From Chlamydiifrater volucris (GTDB lineage: Bacteria > Chlamydiota > Chlamydiia > Chlamydiales > Chlamydiaceae), in the NCBI RefSeq assembly GCF_902806995.1, contig NZ_LR777654.1, positions 930,001-994,000 of the forward strand: a DNA stretch of 64,000 nt, given 5' to 3'. A model generated the notes under the pieces. That model did no database searches. It worked only from the letters and a program-made list of their open reading frames with translations, and was not told where the DNA came from. This document shows positions 15,686 to 25,098 of the stretch, piece by piece (within the stretch, counting starts at the first letter, position 1; each line of letters starts with the position of its first letter). Both the position numbers and the translations under genes were made by a program.

Positions 15686-17432
15686 GTCTTGGATCTAAAG
15701 CATCCCGCACACCGTCTCCAATAAGAGCTATAATGACAAGCAGCAGTGTTAACATTATAGCTGGAGGCCACAAAATACGACTCTCTGCAGGGAAAGCTGT
15801 TACTCCTTCTCTCATAAGAGCTCCCCAAGACGCAGAAGTTTCCTCACCTAGTCCTAGAAAAGTTAACCCTGCTTCGCAGCTGATCATTGCCATCATAGAA
15901 AATGGAAGAAGAGAAATTACAGGGAAAATTGCATTTGGTAAAATTTGACTAAACATAATATGGAGATGGCTACATCCCATACTTTTAGCGCACAACACGT
16001 AGGGAAGTTCTCGTTGCTTCAGAGTCTCCATTCGAACGTATCGACTAATCCCCGACCAACCAAACAGCCCCAAAATGATTGTATCAAGAAATAGGGACTT
16101 CACCCCTACAACAGACACGATAAGAAGCAAGATGAACAATACAGGCATAGTTTCCCATATTTCAGTAAAACGAGACAAAAGCATGTCTATTCTGCCACCA
16201 AAATACCCCGAAATGAGCCCTAAGGGAACACCTATACACAGAGCTAATAAAACTCCTACTCCTCCTACGGTAAGCGCTACACGAACACCAAAAATTAACG
16301 AGGCTAACAGATCTTTTTGATTAATACGTGATAACTGCCACCAAGAGACAATTTTATTCATGTCCCTAGATCCGCCTGAATCCTCTTCCCAATGGAAAAC
16401 CGTTAGGAGGGGATTGATTAAAATTCTTAGCTGGCTAGACTCTTTTTCAATCCAAAGTCGTTTACTCTTAATAAAATCTACAGACCCCTGAAGTTTACCA
16501 TAATCTTCAAGCACTTTTCTTATGGAGACTAATTTTTTTTGTGTCTGAGAAGAAAGATCAGAGACTTTTTGATACTGAGACTGCAGGTGGTGGAAGTCTC
16601 CTTCATGCCTATAGAAAGCCAAGTTCATGTCATGTTGGGCTTTTGACAACTCCATTAAATAGGGACGATACTCGTTAACAGCAACATCCCACTCAACACA
16701 AGCGACTTCGTAAGACGGCTTCAATTTTTCTAATCTACCATTCAGACGTTCTAAACAAGTTTTTTCGTTATACAGTTCCATTTGTCTCAATGTCGGCAAC
16801 ATCTTCTTTCCCGTCCTACCCTCAAAAGCTACACAATGCTTTTGTAAAGCAGCATCTTGTCTGATGCGGTACAACGAGCGAATCAGCAAACCTAGCTTTT
16901 CGTATGTGCTCATGAAACTTTTTTCGTAATCCCAGGTACGGAGCTCCTTAGGAAGGATAACTAAAGCATCATGACTCTCTACCTCCTTAGATGCATATAA
17001 CCCTGTTGATCGTAATAACCTCAACTGCTCATCCCCAGAAGGATCTTTGACATACCCAGCATCCACGACAAAAAACAGAGCCAAATGAAGTATTGTCAAT
17101 ATAGCTAACGCTGTTCCTCGAATTTTCCCTCGTAGTAGTTTCCAAGAGAGAATAAAAAAAGGCAGTGAAAGCATCAGTACATTGAAGAAAATATCTATGG
17201 ATTTTGTGTAATAACCTTTAAACAACAAGTATCGAAAGAGTGGCCAATAATACTCGCCATTCCAGTAAACAAGAACAGGCTTACCTGAAGCAAAAAGTGG
17301 GGCGTAAATGCCTACAATAGAAATGATCAGAAATAATTTAAAAGCTAGAGAAGCCAAGAAATTTTTCTTATACGCTCTTACAAAAGATTTTAGTGGAGAA
17401 TCTACACTTGTCGTTTTGTTCAACTTGCCCAT
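15675..17432 (-). CDS. oppC: Peptide ABC transporter permease OppC, extended
   Basis: A 585-residue permease, nearly twice the E. coli OppC length (about 300). An early transmembrane helix (around residues 30-50) and others near 80-130 are followed by about 200 polar residues with heptad-like stretches. The BPD_transp_1 core is C-terminal, with the EAA-type loop MGCSHLHIMFSQILPNAIFP, which contacts the ATPase. It is the third gene of oppA-oppB-oppC, transcribed leftward. No OppD/OppF ATPase gene lies nearby; in C. trachomatis the ATPases are encoded at another opp locus. Confidence 0.88.
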   Translation of the reverse strand: MGKLNKTTSVDSPLKSFVRAYKKNFLASLAFKLFLIISIVGIYAPLFASGKPVLVYWNGEYYWPLFRYLLFKGYYTKSIDIFFNVLMLSLPFFILSWKLLRGKIRGTALAILTILHLALFFVVDAGYVKDPSGDEQLRLLRSTGLYASKEVESHDALVILPKELRTWDYEKSFMSTYEKLGLLIRSLYRIRQDAALQKHCVAFEGRTGKKMLPTLRQMELYNEKTCLERLNGRLEKLKPSYEVACVEWDVAVNEYRPYLMELSKAQHDMNLAFYRHEGDFHHLQSQYQKVSDLSSQTQKKLVSIRKVLEDYGKLQGSVDFIKSKRLWIEKESSQLRILINPLLTVFHWEEDSGGSRDMNKIVSWWQLSRINQKDLLASLIFGVRVALTVGGVGVLLALCIGVPLGLISGYFGGRIDMLLSRFTEIWETMPVLFILLLIVSVVGVKSLFLDTIILGLFGWSGISRYVRMETLKQRELPYVLCAKSMGCSHLHIMFSQILPNAIFPVISLLPFSMMAMISCEAGLTFLGLGEETSASWGALMREGVTAFPAESRILWPPAIMLTLLLVIIALIGDGVRDALDPRLRD

Positions 17433-17437
17433 GCCTT

Positions 17438-18955
17438 CTACCTCCTCGCCTTATCAAATTGCACGCGGGGATCTAAAAAAGCATACGCTATGTCGCCAAT
17501 CAAATAACCCAGCAAAGATAGTGTGGATCCTGCAAGCACAGAAAAAAGAACCACATTATGGTCTCGATTCAAAATAGCTTGGTAAAAGAACTTACCAAAC
17601 CCATCTATGTTGAAGAGCGTTTCGACAACGAGAGCGCCTCCTAAAATAGAGCCCAGGGAAGAAGCCAAAGATGTCACTAACGAAGCTGCTGCGTTACGGC
17701 CAACATGCTTAACATAAATTTCTACATTGGAAATTCCTCTAGCGTATGCGGACCGAATGTAATCTTGATTCAAAATCTCCAGGAATACAGAGCGACTTAA
17801 ACGGGACTGAGCAGCCAAAGCCCAATAGCTAACAGCTAGAAACGGCAAAAAACAATGCGTAACTACATCCAAAACTTTCCCCAAAGAAGTTAGTCCAGAA
17901 AAAACATCCGGAGAAGACTTGAGACCGCTATATGGCATAGGAATATTCGTGAAAGGAATATTCTTATTGATAACAAATTTATCTATGATCCAAGGAACAG
18001 CAACAAAAACAGGTACAGAAAATAAAACCAAAAACACGACGTTGAGAACGTGATCTATCCAACGATTTCTATTGATCGCCATGATCATACCAAATATCTG
18101 GCAAAGCACGAAAACCACGATCAGAGGCATTACAGAAAGAACTATTGAACATTGTATCCGAGAAAAAACCTCTGCGAGGACTGTACGATTGGGATCATTT
18201 CTCATCGTGCCAAAATCTAATTTCAAAACTCGAGATAAATACCCAGAAAATCGAGTTTCGAAAAAAAACACCTTCCATTTTTGTTTAGAATTGTAAGAAA
18301 AAGCCTCTATGCCTCCCTGGTCAGTGAACCACTGTTTCAAGTCTGACACTTTAAATTCCAAATCTTCAAGAGTATCTTGCCCTTTACTGAGTAAGGAAAC
18401 TAGTTTTGTGTTAGACTCTGCTATCTCCTTGTTACGAGCTTTTTGTTCTGGAGATAATCCCGGACCTGTTATTCCTTGACGCAGCCCTCCTCGAATGAAT
18501 AAATCTGCAGCAATATTTCGATACAAAAGACTTGCAGAACTATTGGAAGCTTCAAAAAGCAGTATGGGCATAATGAATTTGGCCCTATCCCCCCAGAACA
18601 CCCTCAATTTTGACAACGAATCCCCTTTATGCTTTTTCTCTGGACCACCTTTGCTAGCTTCGACAGCATCAATTATGGAGTGGATGCCCGCTTGTACCTG
18701 TTTCAAAGAAATAGAGGGCCGCGCATTAAAAAGTATGGGTAAAGTTAAGCCATAGTGCTCACGAAACTGCAAATACCTATCAGGCCCTTTACACACACGA
18801 ATCTTTTCAGATTTGCCCGCTTCTCCAGATCCATCAATAGCCTTATCCTCTAGGACATCCCCCGGAGCTAAATTTAAAATCACAAAGTTAACCAGGATAA
18901 TTGAAAACAATGTGATAGGGAAAAAAAGAAGTCGTTTTAAGATATACCTAAACAC
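17438..18955 (-). CDS. oppB: Peptide ABC transporter permease OppB, extended
   Basis: A 505-residue permease with the usual OppB N-terminus (RYILKRLLFFPITLFSII). An insert of roughly 200 residues follows the first helix. The permease core with the EAA-type loop (ARGISNVEIYVKHVGRNAA) is at the C-terminal side. E. coli OppB is about 306 residues, so the insert explains the extra length. It overlaps oppA by 19 bases and is 5 bases from oppC. It should form the inner-membrane channel with OppC. Confidence 0.88.
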   Translation of the reverse strand: MFRYILKRLLFFPITLFSIILVNFVILNLAPGDVLEDKAIDGSGEAGKSEKIRVCKGPDRYLQFREHYGLTLPILFNARPSISLKQVQAGIHSIIDAVEASKGGPEKKHKGDSLSKLRVFWGDRAKFIMPILLFEASNSSASLLYRNIAADLFIRGGLRQGITGPGLSPEQKARNKEIAESNTKLVSLLSKGQDTLEDLEFKVSDLKQWFTDQGGIEAFSYNSKQKWKVFFFETRFSGYLSRVLKLDFGTMRNDPNRTVLAEVFSRIQCSIVLSVMPLIVVFVLCQIFGMIMAINRNRWIDHVLNVVFLVLFSVPVFVAVPWIIDKFVINKNIPFTNIPMPYSGLKSSPDVFSGLTSLGKVLDVVTHCFLPFLAVSYWALAAQSRLSRSVFLEILNQDYIRSAYARGISNVEIYVKHVGRNAAASLVTSLASSLGSILGGALVVETLFNIDGFGKFFYQAILNRDHNVVLFSVLAGSTLSLLGYLIGDIAYAFLDPRVQFDKARR

Positions 18956-21072
18956 CCTTCCTCCTTGCTAAGCCACGCCATAGAAAGATTCACAACGCCA
19001 TCTTGGGCCTCAGGAATTAAATCCGTGTGCATTTTAGGAACAAAAATATTCTTCACGTAGTCTCTGTAAAGCAGTATGCTGTTCCTGGAGTACAAGAAAG
19101 TATAAGGAGCCTCCTCATGAATGATCTCATGAAATCTGTGATATAACTTCAGCCGCTTATCTTTATCATATTCGTAGCTTAGCTTTTCTATAATCTCATC
19201 TGCTTCCGGATTTTTAAATCCTACAGCATTCGCGGAGCCCTTCTCTAAAGCTCCCTCAGAATGCCAAAGAGCTCTAGGATCCTCGGGGGGAGGGCCTAAA
19301 CACCACCCCATCAGGATGGCATCAAAATTTTTTTCTTCAAAAGCAAGGGAAAGGTCGGCTACATCAAGCCCTAAAAGACTGCAATCAACACCTATCTCCT
19401 TGCATGCAGTGGAAATATACTCTGCTATAGTGCGCGAGGTTACACTCTTCACGTAATAGCACAGACGAAACTGAAAAGGAACTACAACTCCATCTATCAC
19501 TTTCTCTCGAATGCCATCTCCGTCCCTATCTATCCATCCAGACTCCTCCAAGAGTCGAGAGGCTTCTTCCGGAGAATAAGGCCACTCCTGCACGTTATGA
19601 TTGTAAGACGGAGAATGTATAGAGAAGGGACCACTAATTGTGAACCCTTGTCCTCCAAGCACTTGATCTATAATGCGATTCCTATCTATGGCCATATTCA
19701 TAGCCCTACGAACATCGCTATCCTGGAAGAATAAAGAAAAACAATTCCACCCAACATAAGAGTAGGCCTTATCCAGAGAAGACACCATACGAATCCCTTC
19801 GCCTTTCTCTGCTTGAGCCTGGTAAGAAGGACTTTTCATGAAGGATTCTAAATTATCCTTGTGGTTGGGAGGAAGATAAGCAATATCTATGTTCCCAGCT
19901 TTAAAATCTTGGAACAAAGAGTCTGTGCTGTCCCGCAAAAGTATTACTTTTTCTTCAACAAGAGCAGCCAATGGGTTGTAATAATCGGGGTTTCTTACAA
20001 ATCGGATACGCTCGCTATCCATTCCAGAAAATATGTAAGGTCCGCAACTAACAATATAATTCAATGCCCAATGGGAAGAAAAATTTTGCGCCCAAACGGA
20101 GTTGACCCTATAAGTATCCTCACTCTCATCTTCAGGGATAATTTTTTCTCCTGAGGAAAAATATTTATATACAAAACTGGGCAGCGGCTGCAAACAAAGC
20201 GTGTTGATAAATGCAGCGTACTGGACTTTATTAGTAACTTGACCTTCTTCCCCAAGGACTGCATGTGCTTTCCAACGGACACTAAACTCTAAATCATTGT
20301 GAACAACAAAAGAGACTATGTCTTCGAAACATGCTCTTAAAGAAACAGCCCTCATATCAGCAATATAGGGATTCATCACCACGTCATAGAAAAATTTGAA
20401 GTCTTCCGCAGTAACACGCTTCTTCTCAAAAAACATTGGGTGTAAAGAAAAGGTCTTAGGAAATAAATTGGGATTGATAGGGTGCCAAAATACATCTGGG
20501 CGAAGATAAATATGAAATTCCTTATCACCAGAGCCGTCCTCCAAAAGCCTTTCCTCTATTTTGACAGCTAGCTCAGGAGCAAACTTCTCGTATTTACCCA
20601 CGTGCTGAGCAGCCAGGGAAGGTACACACATTTCGTACATGCGTACAATGTTCTCGAAGCCATTGAAAGGACTAAGATTATCCGGACGGCACACATTGGC
20701 TGAACGCAACACTCCCTTAGGAAGAAACTTCTCCCCTAAAAGGGCTGGAAGAGTAGATGAAACATAGGGGTCTGGGGATAACAAGTTGGGAAGCTTTGGG
20801 TTCCCTATGTTTTTGCCATCAAAACCACAGGGAGAGGTTAAATTCCATAACTCTTTTTTCTGAACATTTCCTGATGAAGACCTGTAACTGTCTAGTTGAT
20901 TTTGTTTGATGAGCGAAACTATATCACGGACATCTGATTTGATATCTGTCACGCTCCCTTTCACAACCTTAATGTCTCTTTCCAAAAGATCTGAAGACCA
21001 ATAAAGAAGGAGCAACGCTCCAAAAAGAAGGATGCTTAAAACTCTATCGAAAAAAAAGTGTTTTTTCATCAT
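18937..21072 (-). CDS. oppA: Oligopeptide ABC transporter substrate-binding protein OppA
   Basis: A 711-residue SBP family 5 protein. The N-terminus has a hydrophobic helix (residues 10-26) with no lipobox cysteine, so it is probably anchored by an uncleaved helix rather than a lipid. A short predicted helical linker follows. Family motifs include YSYVGWNCF, RRAMNMAIDRNRIIDQVLGGQG and the C-terminal DEIIEKLSYEYD. It is the first gene of the leftward oppABC group. Several OppA paralogues exist in other chlamydiae and they bind different peptides, so ligand preference is not assigned. Confidence 0.9.
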   Translation of the reverse strand: MMKKHFFFDRVLSILLFGALLLLYWSSDLLERDIKVVKGSVTDIKSDVRDIVSLIKQNQLDSYRSSSGNVQKKELWNLTSPCGFDGKNIGNPKLPNLLSPDPYVSSTLPALLGEKFLPKGVLRSANVCRPDNLSPFNGFENIVRMYEMCVPSLAAQHVGKYEKFAPELAVKIEERLLEDGSGDKEFHIYLRPDVFWHPINPNLFPKTFSLHPMFFEKKRVTAEDFKFFYDVVMNPYIADMRAVSLRACFEDIVSFVVHNDLEFSVRWKAHAVLGEEGQVTNKVQYAAFINTLCLQPLPSFVYKYFSSGEKIIPEDESEDTYRVNSVWAQNFSSHWALNYIVSCGPYIFSGMDSERIRFVRNPDYYNPLAALVEEKVILLRDSTDSLFQDFKAGNIDIAYLPPNHKDNLESFMKSPSYQAQAEKGEGIRMVSSLDKAYSYVGWNCFSLFFQDSDVRRAMNMAIDRNRIIDQVLGGQGFTISGPFSIHSPSYNHNVQEWPYSPEEASRLLEESGWIDRDGDGIREKVIDGVVVPFQFRLCYYVKSVTSRTIAEYISTACKEIGVDCSLLGLDVADLSLAFEEKNFDAILMGWCLGPPPEDPRALWHSEGALEKGSANAVGFKNPEADEIIEKLSYEYDKDKRLKLYHRFHEIIHEEAPYTFLYSRNSILLYRDYVKNIFVPKMHTDLIPEAQDGVVNLSMAWLSKEEGCLGIS

Positions 21073-21311
21073 ATAGATGCTTCCCTAATAAAAAACATAG
21101 CCGCCCCGCTCGCAAACGTTTGGGCTTTTTACAGCTCAAAATATTTACATTCAAGATTTTGTTACAATTTTTTTTAATGCATGGTGCAGAAAAGAGGAAG
21201 CGGAGAAGAGTCACGTCGAAGGGAATTTTTAAAAAAGCTTTTAGCTTTCCTTGCAAGTTTAGTGGGGATACTCACCCCCACCAAACAATTGCCTAACACT
21301 ATATGGAGGTT
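21073..21311. other. Intergenic region between oppA and the small secreted protein gene
   Basis: These 239 bases have no supported gene. A GTGGGG/CCCCAC inverted repeat with an 8-base loop lies at about 21262-21281, and AGCT/AGCT followed by T-rich sequence on the minus strand at about 21230-21250 could end the upstream transcript. A 108-codon plus-strand reading frame crosses here but reads across the secreted gene and is treated as a shadow. The oppA promoter must lie in the part nearest 21073, but I see no clear match. Confidence 0.4.
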
Positions 21312-21560
21312 TTATCCATTTTTCTCCACCCCTACCCAATTGTCGAGGCTCTTTAACCATGGGTACTTGCTTGAGGTAAAAGAAGAAGAAACGTTACCCT
21401 CTTCGGGGGATTTTTCTTCGTTTTCGCCTTCTTCTTTGTTGTCTTCACAAGATTCTTTTTCGTCTGTAACAGCGTTGAAAACAACGGAGCTGTCTCCGAA
21501 AACTTGAGGAGCTGCAGCAAAAGCCGATAGAGCCAAAGCAGCAAAAACGATTCTTTTCAT
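21312..21560 (-). CDS. Small secreted acidic protein, unknown function
   Basis: An 82-residue protein with a typical signal peptide (MKRIVFAALALSAFAAAPQVFG, cleavage after an A-x-x-x-G region). The mature part is strongly acidic, with runs such as EDNKEEGENEEK. The start at 21560 is fixed by GGAG about 7 bases upstream on the minus strand, which is more convincing than the longer in-frame start at 21602. It is likely exported but has no recognised domain. It stands alone with about 230 bases on each side. Confidence 0.65.
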   Translation of the reverse strand: MKRIVFAALALSAFAAAPQVFGDSSVVFNAVTDEKESCEDNKEEGENEEKSPEEGNVSSSFTSSKYPWLKSLDNWVGVEKNG

Positions 21561-21787
21561 AATTATCTCCTTTTTATGCGTAACGACAAGGCCCTCGAAC
21601 AAGGGATGAGCTCAACACAGGAGCCTCGACACAAAGCCGTCACAAATGAGTTTCGGCGGATTATACAGAAGCAAAGTTTGTTGGGCAAGAAAATAAACCC
21701 ATCTTACTAAATGCAGGATCTTTACTATCAACAAACTTTAACAATCGTTTCTCTCTAAAAAGCCTTTAAGAAGCCCTGAAAACCATT

Positions 21788-22126
21788 TTAAATGGCAAAT
21801 TCTGCAGTTAATTTTGGCAATAAATACAACCCACAAAGCAACAAAATTGCTCCCATAACAAGAACCACTAATGAGAAACAAAACGGGTCTATACCTATAC
21901 CACAACACCATCTGAAAAAACTTTCTGAAAATACCGGAATGGGCACTCGCGTAGCATGTAACAATCCAGTTCCTGTCAAGAAGAGAACTACACCCAAAAT
22001 CCCAAAGGCACAGCCAACATCATACCTGGCTCCTGCAGACATTGAATGCTTCCAAGAACTACTCACTCTAGAGAAAAAGCCCTCCGAAGACTGCAATGGA
22101 ACGAAAGACTGTACTTTTATGCTCAT
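21788..22126 (-). CDS. Small two-helix membrane protein, unknown function
   Basis: A 112-residue protein with two hydrophobic segments: residues about 38-58 (GCAFGILGVVLFLTGTGLL) and about 82-104 (FSLVVLVMGAILLLCGLYLL). Two helices with a roughly 25-residue loop resemble, loosely, the bilobed hydrophobic motif of chlamydial inclusion membrane proteins, although the loop is longer than in typical examples. No family is recognised. The minus strand is chosen over an overlapping plus-strand frame because of the clear helices. It lies 38 bases from the next gene. Confidence 0.55.
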   Translation of the reverse strand: MSIKVQSFVPLQSSEGFFSRVSSSWKHSMSAGARYDVGCAFGILGVVLFLTGTGLLHATRVPIPVFSESFFRWCCGIGIDPFCFSLVVLVMGAILLLCGLYLLPKLTAEFAI

Positions 22127-22164
22127 AAAACAAAAAAAGAAAACTATAACCTATTAATGATCTG

Positions 22165-23199
22165 TTAATTATACTCGATTCCGTAAAACTTGATAAGACT
22201 TTGTGATTTCTTATAATCTATTTTTTTTAATTCTTCATAAATCCTAAGTCCTGCAGCGTTCATCCCCTGCTGGAAATACAATACCCCCAACTTAAACATC
22301 GTCTCACAATCTTTGGGCTTCAACTTCAGCACTATCTCGTATTCCTTAATTTCCTCTTGGGGCATCTGCAGGTCATGATAGCTGTAGGCCAGTTGAGAAT
22401 GTACCCAAGCATTCCCGGGAGCGTATTCATTTAAAATTTTAAATTCTTCTATAGCTCTCCTAGCAACAGAGAAAAACTTTTCTTCAATTTCTCCATCGTA
22501 CTTCTTCGAAGGAACCCAAAACATCGTATCAAACTCTGGGTACTTTCTCGGATCCGCGTATAAGCCCGACAGTGTGACATACGCATTTGCTAATGCCACG
22601 TGTGCTTCCAAATTTGTGGGAATAGTCTGAACTACCTTTAGGTAAGCCTCCACCGACCTTTCCAGCAACATTTCTCGAATTTTGAAGTAATCTTGCCAAA
22701 AACAAAAGCAACTTACCTTTCTCAATAACGATTTTGAAAGGTATCTATAAGCAAAAGAAAACAAATCATATTCCGAATGTTGTAGCTCAGAAGACAGTTT
22801 TGAAGCTGCAACAGCAATACTAGACTGTTCACCAATAACGCCCGAAAAAGAGGCGCACTGCAAAGCTTGATCCAGATACTCAGAGCAAAGAGCCTCATAA
22901 AAGTCATTTTTTTTAGAAAGAAGATACAGACGAATAACAAGAAAAACAAACAAAGAAAGAAAGAAACAAGAAAGGATAAATGCTGGCAGCAACGTTTTCC
23001 CAGAGAACAAAAACATGTAGAGAAATATCGATATCTCTAGAACCATTAAAAGGGAAAAACCTGCCAAGTATGCGCTCTGCATATGTAAAAATCTACGCAA
23101 CCTACAGGAAACTTTTTTACATAAAGGCTCCAATACGTTCTGAAAACTTTCAGAGCTAGTTGTTCCCTTTTCCTGATATGTCTGACCAAACGTCGACAT
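22165..23199 (-). CDS. TPR-like membrane protein (CT484 position)
   Basis: A 344-residue protein with two hydrophobic helices in the N-terminal quarter (about residues 45-62 and 75-97). The C-terminal half carries tetratricopeptide-like helices, such as AHVALANAYVTLSGLY, AWVHSQLAYSYHDLQ and CETMFKLGVLYFQQG. TPRs mediate protein contacts, so a scaffold role is inferred. The start at 23199 (MSTF) has GAGG 6 bases upstream. An in-frame earlier start at 23214 is less supported. A good promoter match lies at 23225-23253. Confidence 0.72.
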   Translation of the reverse strand: MSTFGQTYQEKGTTSSESFQNVLEPLCKKVSCRLRRFLHMQSAYLAGFSLLMVLEISIFLYMFLFSGKTLLPAFILSCFFLSLFVFLVIRLYLLSKKNDFYEALCSEYLDQALQCASFSGVIGEQSSIAVAASKLSSELQHSEYDLFSFAYRYLSKSLLRKVSCFCFWQDYFKIREMLLERSVEAYLKVVQTIPTNLEAHVALANAYVTLSGLYADPRKYPEFDTMFWVPSKKYDGEIEEKFFSVARRAIEEFKILNEYAPGNAWVHSQLAYSYHDLQMPQEEIKEYEIVLKLKPKDCETMFKLGVLYFQQGMNAAGLRIYEELKKIDYKKSQSLIKFYGIEYN

Positions 23200-23224
23200 G
23201 AAAACCTCGACCAATTTTAATGGA

Positions 23225-23253
23225 ATTTTAAGGTCTTACTTGATTTAATCCAA
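23225..23253 (-). promoter_or_regulatory. Promoter of the TPR-like gene
   Basis: On the minus strand TTGGAT (23253-23248) and TAAAAT (23230-23225) are exactly 17 bases apart. Transcription would begin near 23218, about 19 bases before the ATG at 23199. It lies in the 100-base divergent gap with hemH. Confidence 0.5.
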
Positions 23254-23299
23254 ACTTGCGGAAAACTCTTCCTTTCCCAGTCAGCTGAGGTCCTTGTTT

Positions 23300-24274
23300 A
23301 TGTCCCGGGTGTATGTCTTAGCAAATTTTGGCGGCCCTAGATCTTTAGACGAAGTGGAACCATTTCTAACAAGCTTACTGACGGATCCTGATGTAACGGG
23401 AAAAATCCTCTCCGAGAAGTTAACGAAAAAGTTATTTACATGGATAGCCAAAAAACGAACGCCCAAAGTTATCCCTCAATACGAAGCTATAGGAGGGTTC
23501 TCTCCTATAGCTAGCGACACATTGAAAATGGCTCACCAATTACAAAGAACTTTTCAAACTCCTGTTATCCCTTTCCATCGTTATTTGCCTTCAACTCACC
23601 AGGAAACACTATCCCACCTCCGAGATTCAACTAACCAAGAAGTTATCGGCATTCCCCTCTTTCCCCATTTCACTTACTGCGTAACAGGCAGTATCATAAA
23701 ATTCCTATCTAGACATCTTCCTAATATCAAATGGCGCTGGATTACTAACTTCGGATCTCACTCGTCATTTATCCAAACTTGGATTTCACACCTTAAAGAA
23801 TTCTTCAAAAAGAATAAAATCCCTGAGGACGATTGTGTTCTGTTATTTTCCTTCCATGGAATACCTGAGAGCATGTCCAAAAAAGGCGACCCTTATGCCA
23901 GCCAATGTCTAGAATCTTTCGGCATCTTAAGGAAGGCCTTTCCCTTTAGTACGACTATGTTGTCTTTCCAGTCCCGTTTTGGCCCTTTTAAATGGCTAAT
24001 GCCTTACACACAAAAAGTATGCCAAACACTCATATCCCCTAAGAAACACGTAGCTATAGTACCTCTGGGTTTTATTTCGGATCACCTGGAAACTCTTTTC
24101 GAAATAGAAAACGAATACCTCCCTACTTTACGTGAAAGAGGCTACAAAGCACACCGCGTGCCAGCTATTTTTGAATCTCAACACTGGATGCCGGCTCTAC
24201 ACGCAATTGTTCAAACTTCCACGCAAACCCGCCCTGAGCAAATATTCTCAAGGAACTTTGGAACGACAACATGA
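23300..24274 (+). CDS. hemH: Ferrochelatase HemH
   Basis: A 324-residue ferrochelatase, inserting iron into protoporphyrin IX (or coproporphyrin III in some bacteria) at the end of haem synthesis. Features are YVLANFGGPRSLDEV at the start, FSFHGIPESM with the metal-site histidine, and SFQSRFGP. The ATG at 23300 has GCTGAGG about 9 bases upstream; TTG at 23294 is in frame but too close to it. It is divergent from the TPR-like gene. Confidence 0.93.
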   Translation: MSRVYVLANFGGPRSLDEVEPFLTSLLTDPDVTGKILSEKLTKKLFTWIAKKRTPKVIPQYEAIGGFSPIASDTLKMAHQLQRTFQTPVIPFHRYLPSTHQETLSHLRDSTNQEVIGIPLFPHFTYCVTGSIIKFLSRHLPNIKWRWITNFGSHSSFIQTWISHLKEFFKKNKIPEDDCVLLFSFHGIPESMSKKGDPYASQCLESFGILRKAFPFSTTMLSFQSRFGPFKWLMPYTQKVCQTLISPKKHVAIVPLGFISDHLETLFEIENEYLPTLRERGYKAHRVPAIFESQHWMPALHAIVQTSTQTRPEQIFSRNFGTTT

Positions 24275-24279
24275 AAGTC

Positions 24280-25074
24280 TTAAGGCAACCGATATTGTTT
24301 TTTTATAGCGTCATACTTACCTTGACGACGTAGCTTCACCAACCCGGAATTAAAGCTGTCTATGAGAGTGTCATTTTCACCTTGAAGAGCGATCATCCGA
24401 AGCCCTTCCTCCGTCAAAGGTTTAGAAATAATTTTCAATCTTCCTTTGTAGACACTCTCTACTAGCGAAGATGCTTCTATAACAGGCACCAATAAAGCAT
24501 CGTAACACCCAGAAGATAAGGATTCTAAAGCTACTGGAACGTGCTTATACGCAGAAATGATAGCTCCAGGAATATCCTGAGCCACTGATGCTGACGAGTC
24601 AAATTTGTAGACCCCTATGATTTTGCCCTTCAGAGACGTTATGTCTTTGTAAGGAGAGTTCTCCTGCACAACCAAAACGGGTCCCGTCAAAAGAAACGGC
24701 TCAGAAAAACTGTACCTAGAACGATTCTCTAGCCCAGGATACAATGACGTGAAAGCCCCTGAAGTCTTTCGATCATCGAGATTTTCAAAAAGGTGAATCC
24801 AATCTTGATTGACCAATACTATGTTCGTGTGCTCCCTTTCATTAATTTCCGAAACTAAAGCATTGAGAAAAGCATTGATGTTCGCATTGTACACACCAAA
24901 CTGTACAGGGAACCATGTAGCATCTCTACCGACAAGAATCTCCCTTTTCTCTCTTGAACATCCAGACGAAAGAACCGTCAGTAACAAAGCAATACCTAGT
25001 GCGACGCTTCTTAAAATTCTTTTGTTCTTCACGTGACTCAGCCTCAAGAAATGAAACCTCTTCATTCTCCACAT
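24280..25074 (-). CDS. fliY: Amino-acid ABC transporter substrate-binding lipoprotein (FliY-like)
   Basis: A 264-residue SBP family 3 protein. A hydrophobic signal segment ends in the lipobox LSSGC near residue 40. Motifs include EILVGRDATWFPVQ, the ligand-cleft segment YSFSEPFLLTGPVLVV and KGKIIGVYKFDSSAS. It resembles periplasmic amino-acid binding proteins called FliY in chlamydial genomes (CT486). No permease or ATPase is adjacent, so partners are elsewhere. It is the last gene of the leftward group phosphoesterase-rsmD-fliY. Confidence 0.82.
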   Translation of the reverse strand: MWRMKRFHFLRLSHVKNKRILRSVALGIALLLTVLSSGCSREKREILVGRDATWFPVQFGVYNANINAFLNALVSEINEREHTNIVLVNQDWIHLFENLDDRKTSGAFTSLYPGLENRSRYSFSEPFLLTGPVLVVQENSPYKDITSLKGKIIGVYKFDSSASVAQDIPGAIISAYKHVPVALESLSSGCYDALLVPVIEASSLVESVYKGRLKIISKPLTEEGLRMIALQGENDTLIDSFNSGLVKLRRQGKYDAIKKQYRLP

Positions 25075-25098
25075 ATTCCGAAATAAAAATTTTTATAT

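Noticed and set aside
21181-21507. 108-codon plus-strand frame over the small secreted protein gene
   Set aside because: It reads antisense to a gene with a clear signal peptide and ribosome binding site, and its C-terminal half is a serine-rich mirror of the acidic tail.
21792-22157. 121-codon plus-strand frame opposite the two-helix protein
   Set aside because: The minus strand encodes two clear hydrophobic helices; the plus frame is low in hydrophobic order and looks like a shadow.
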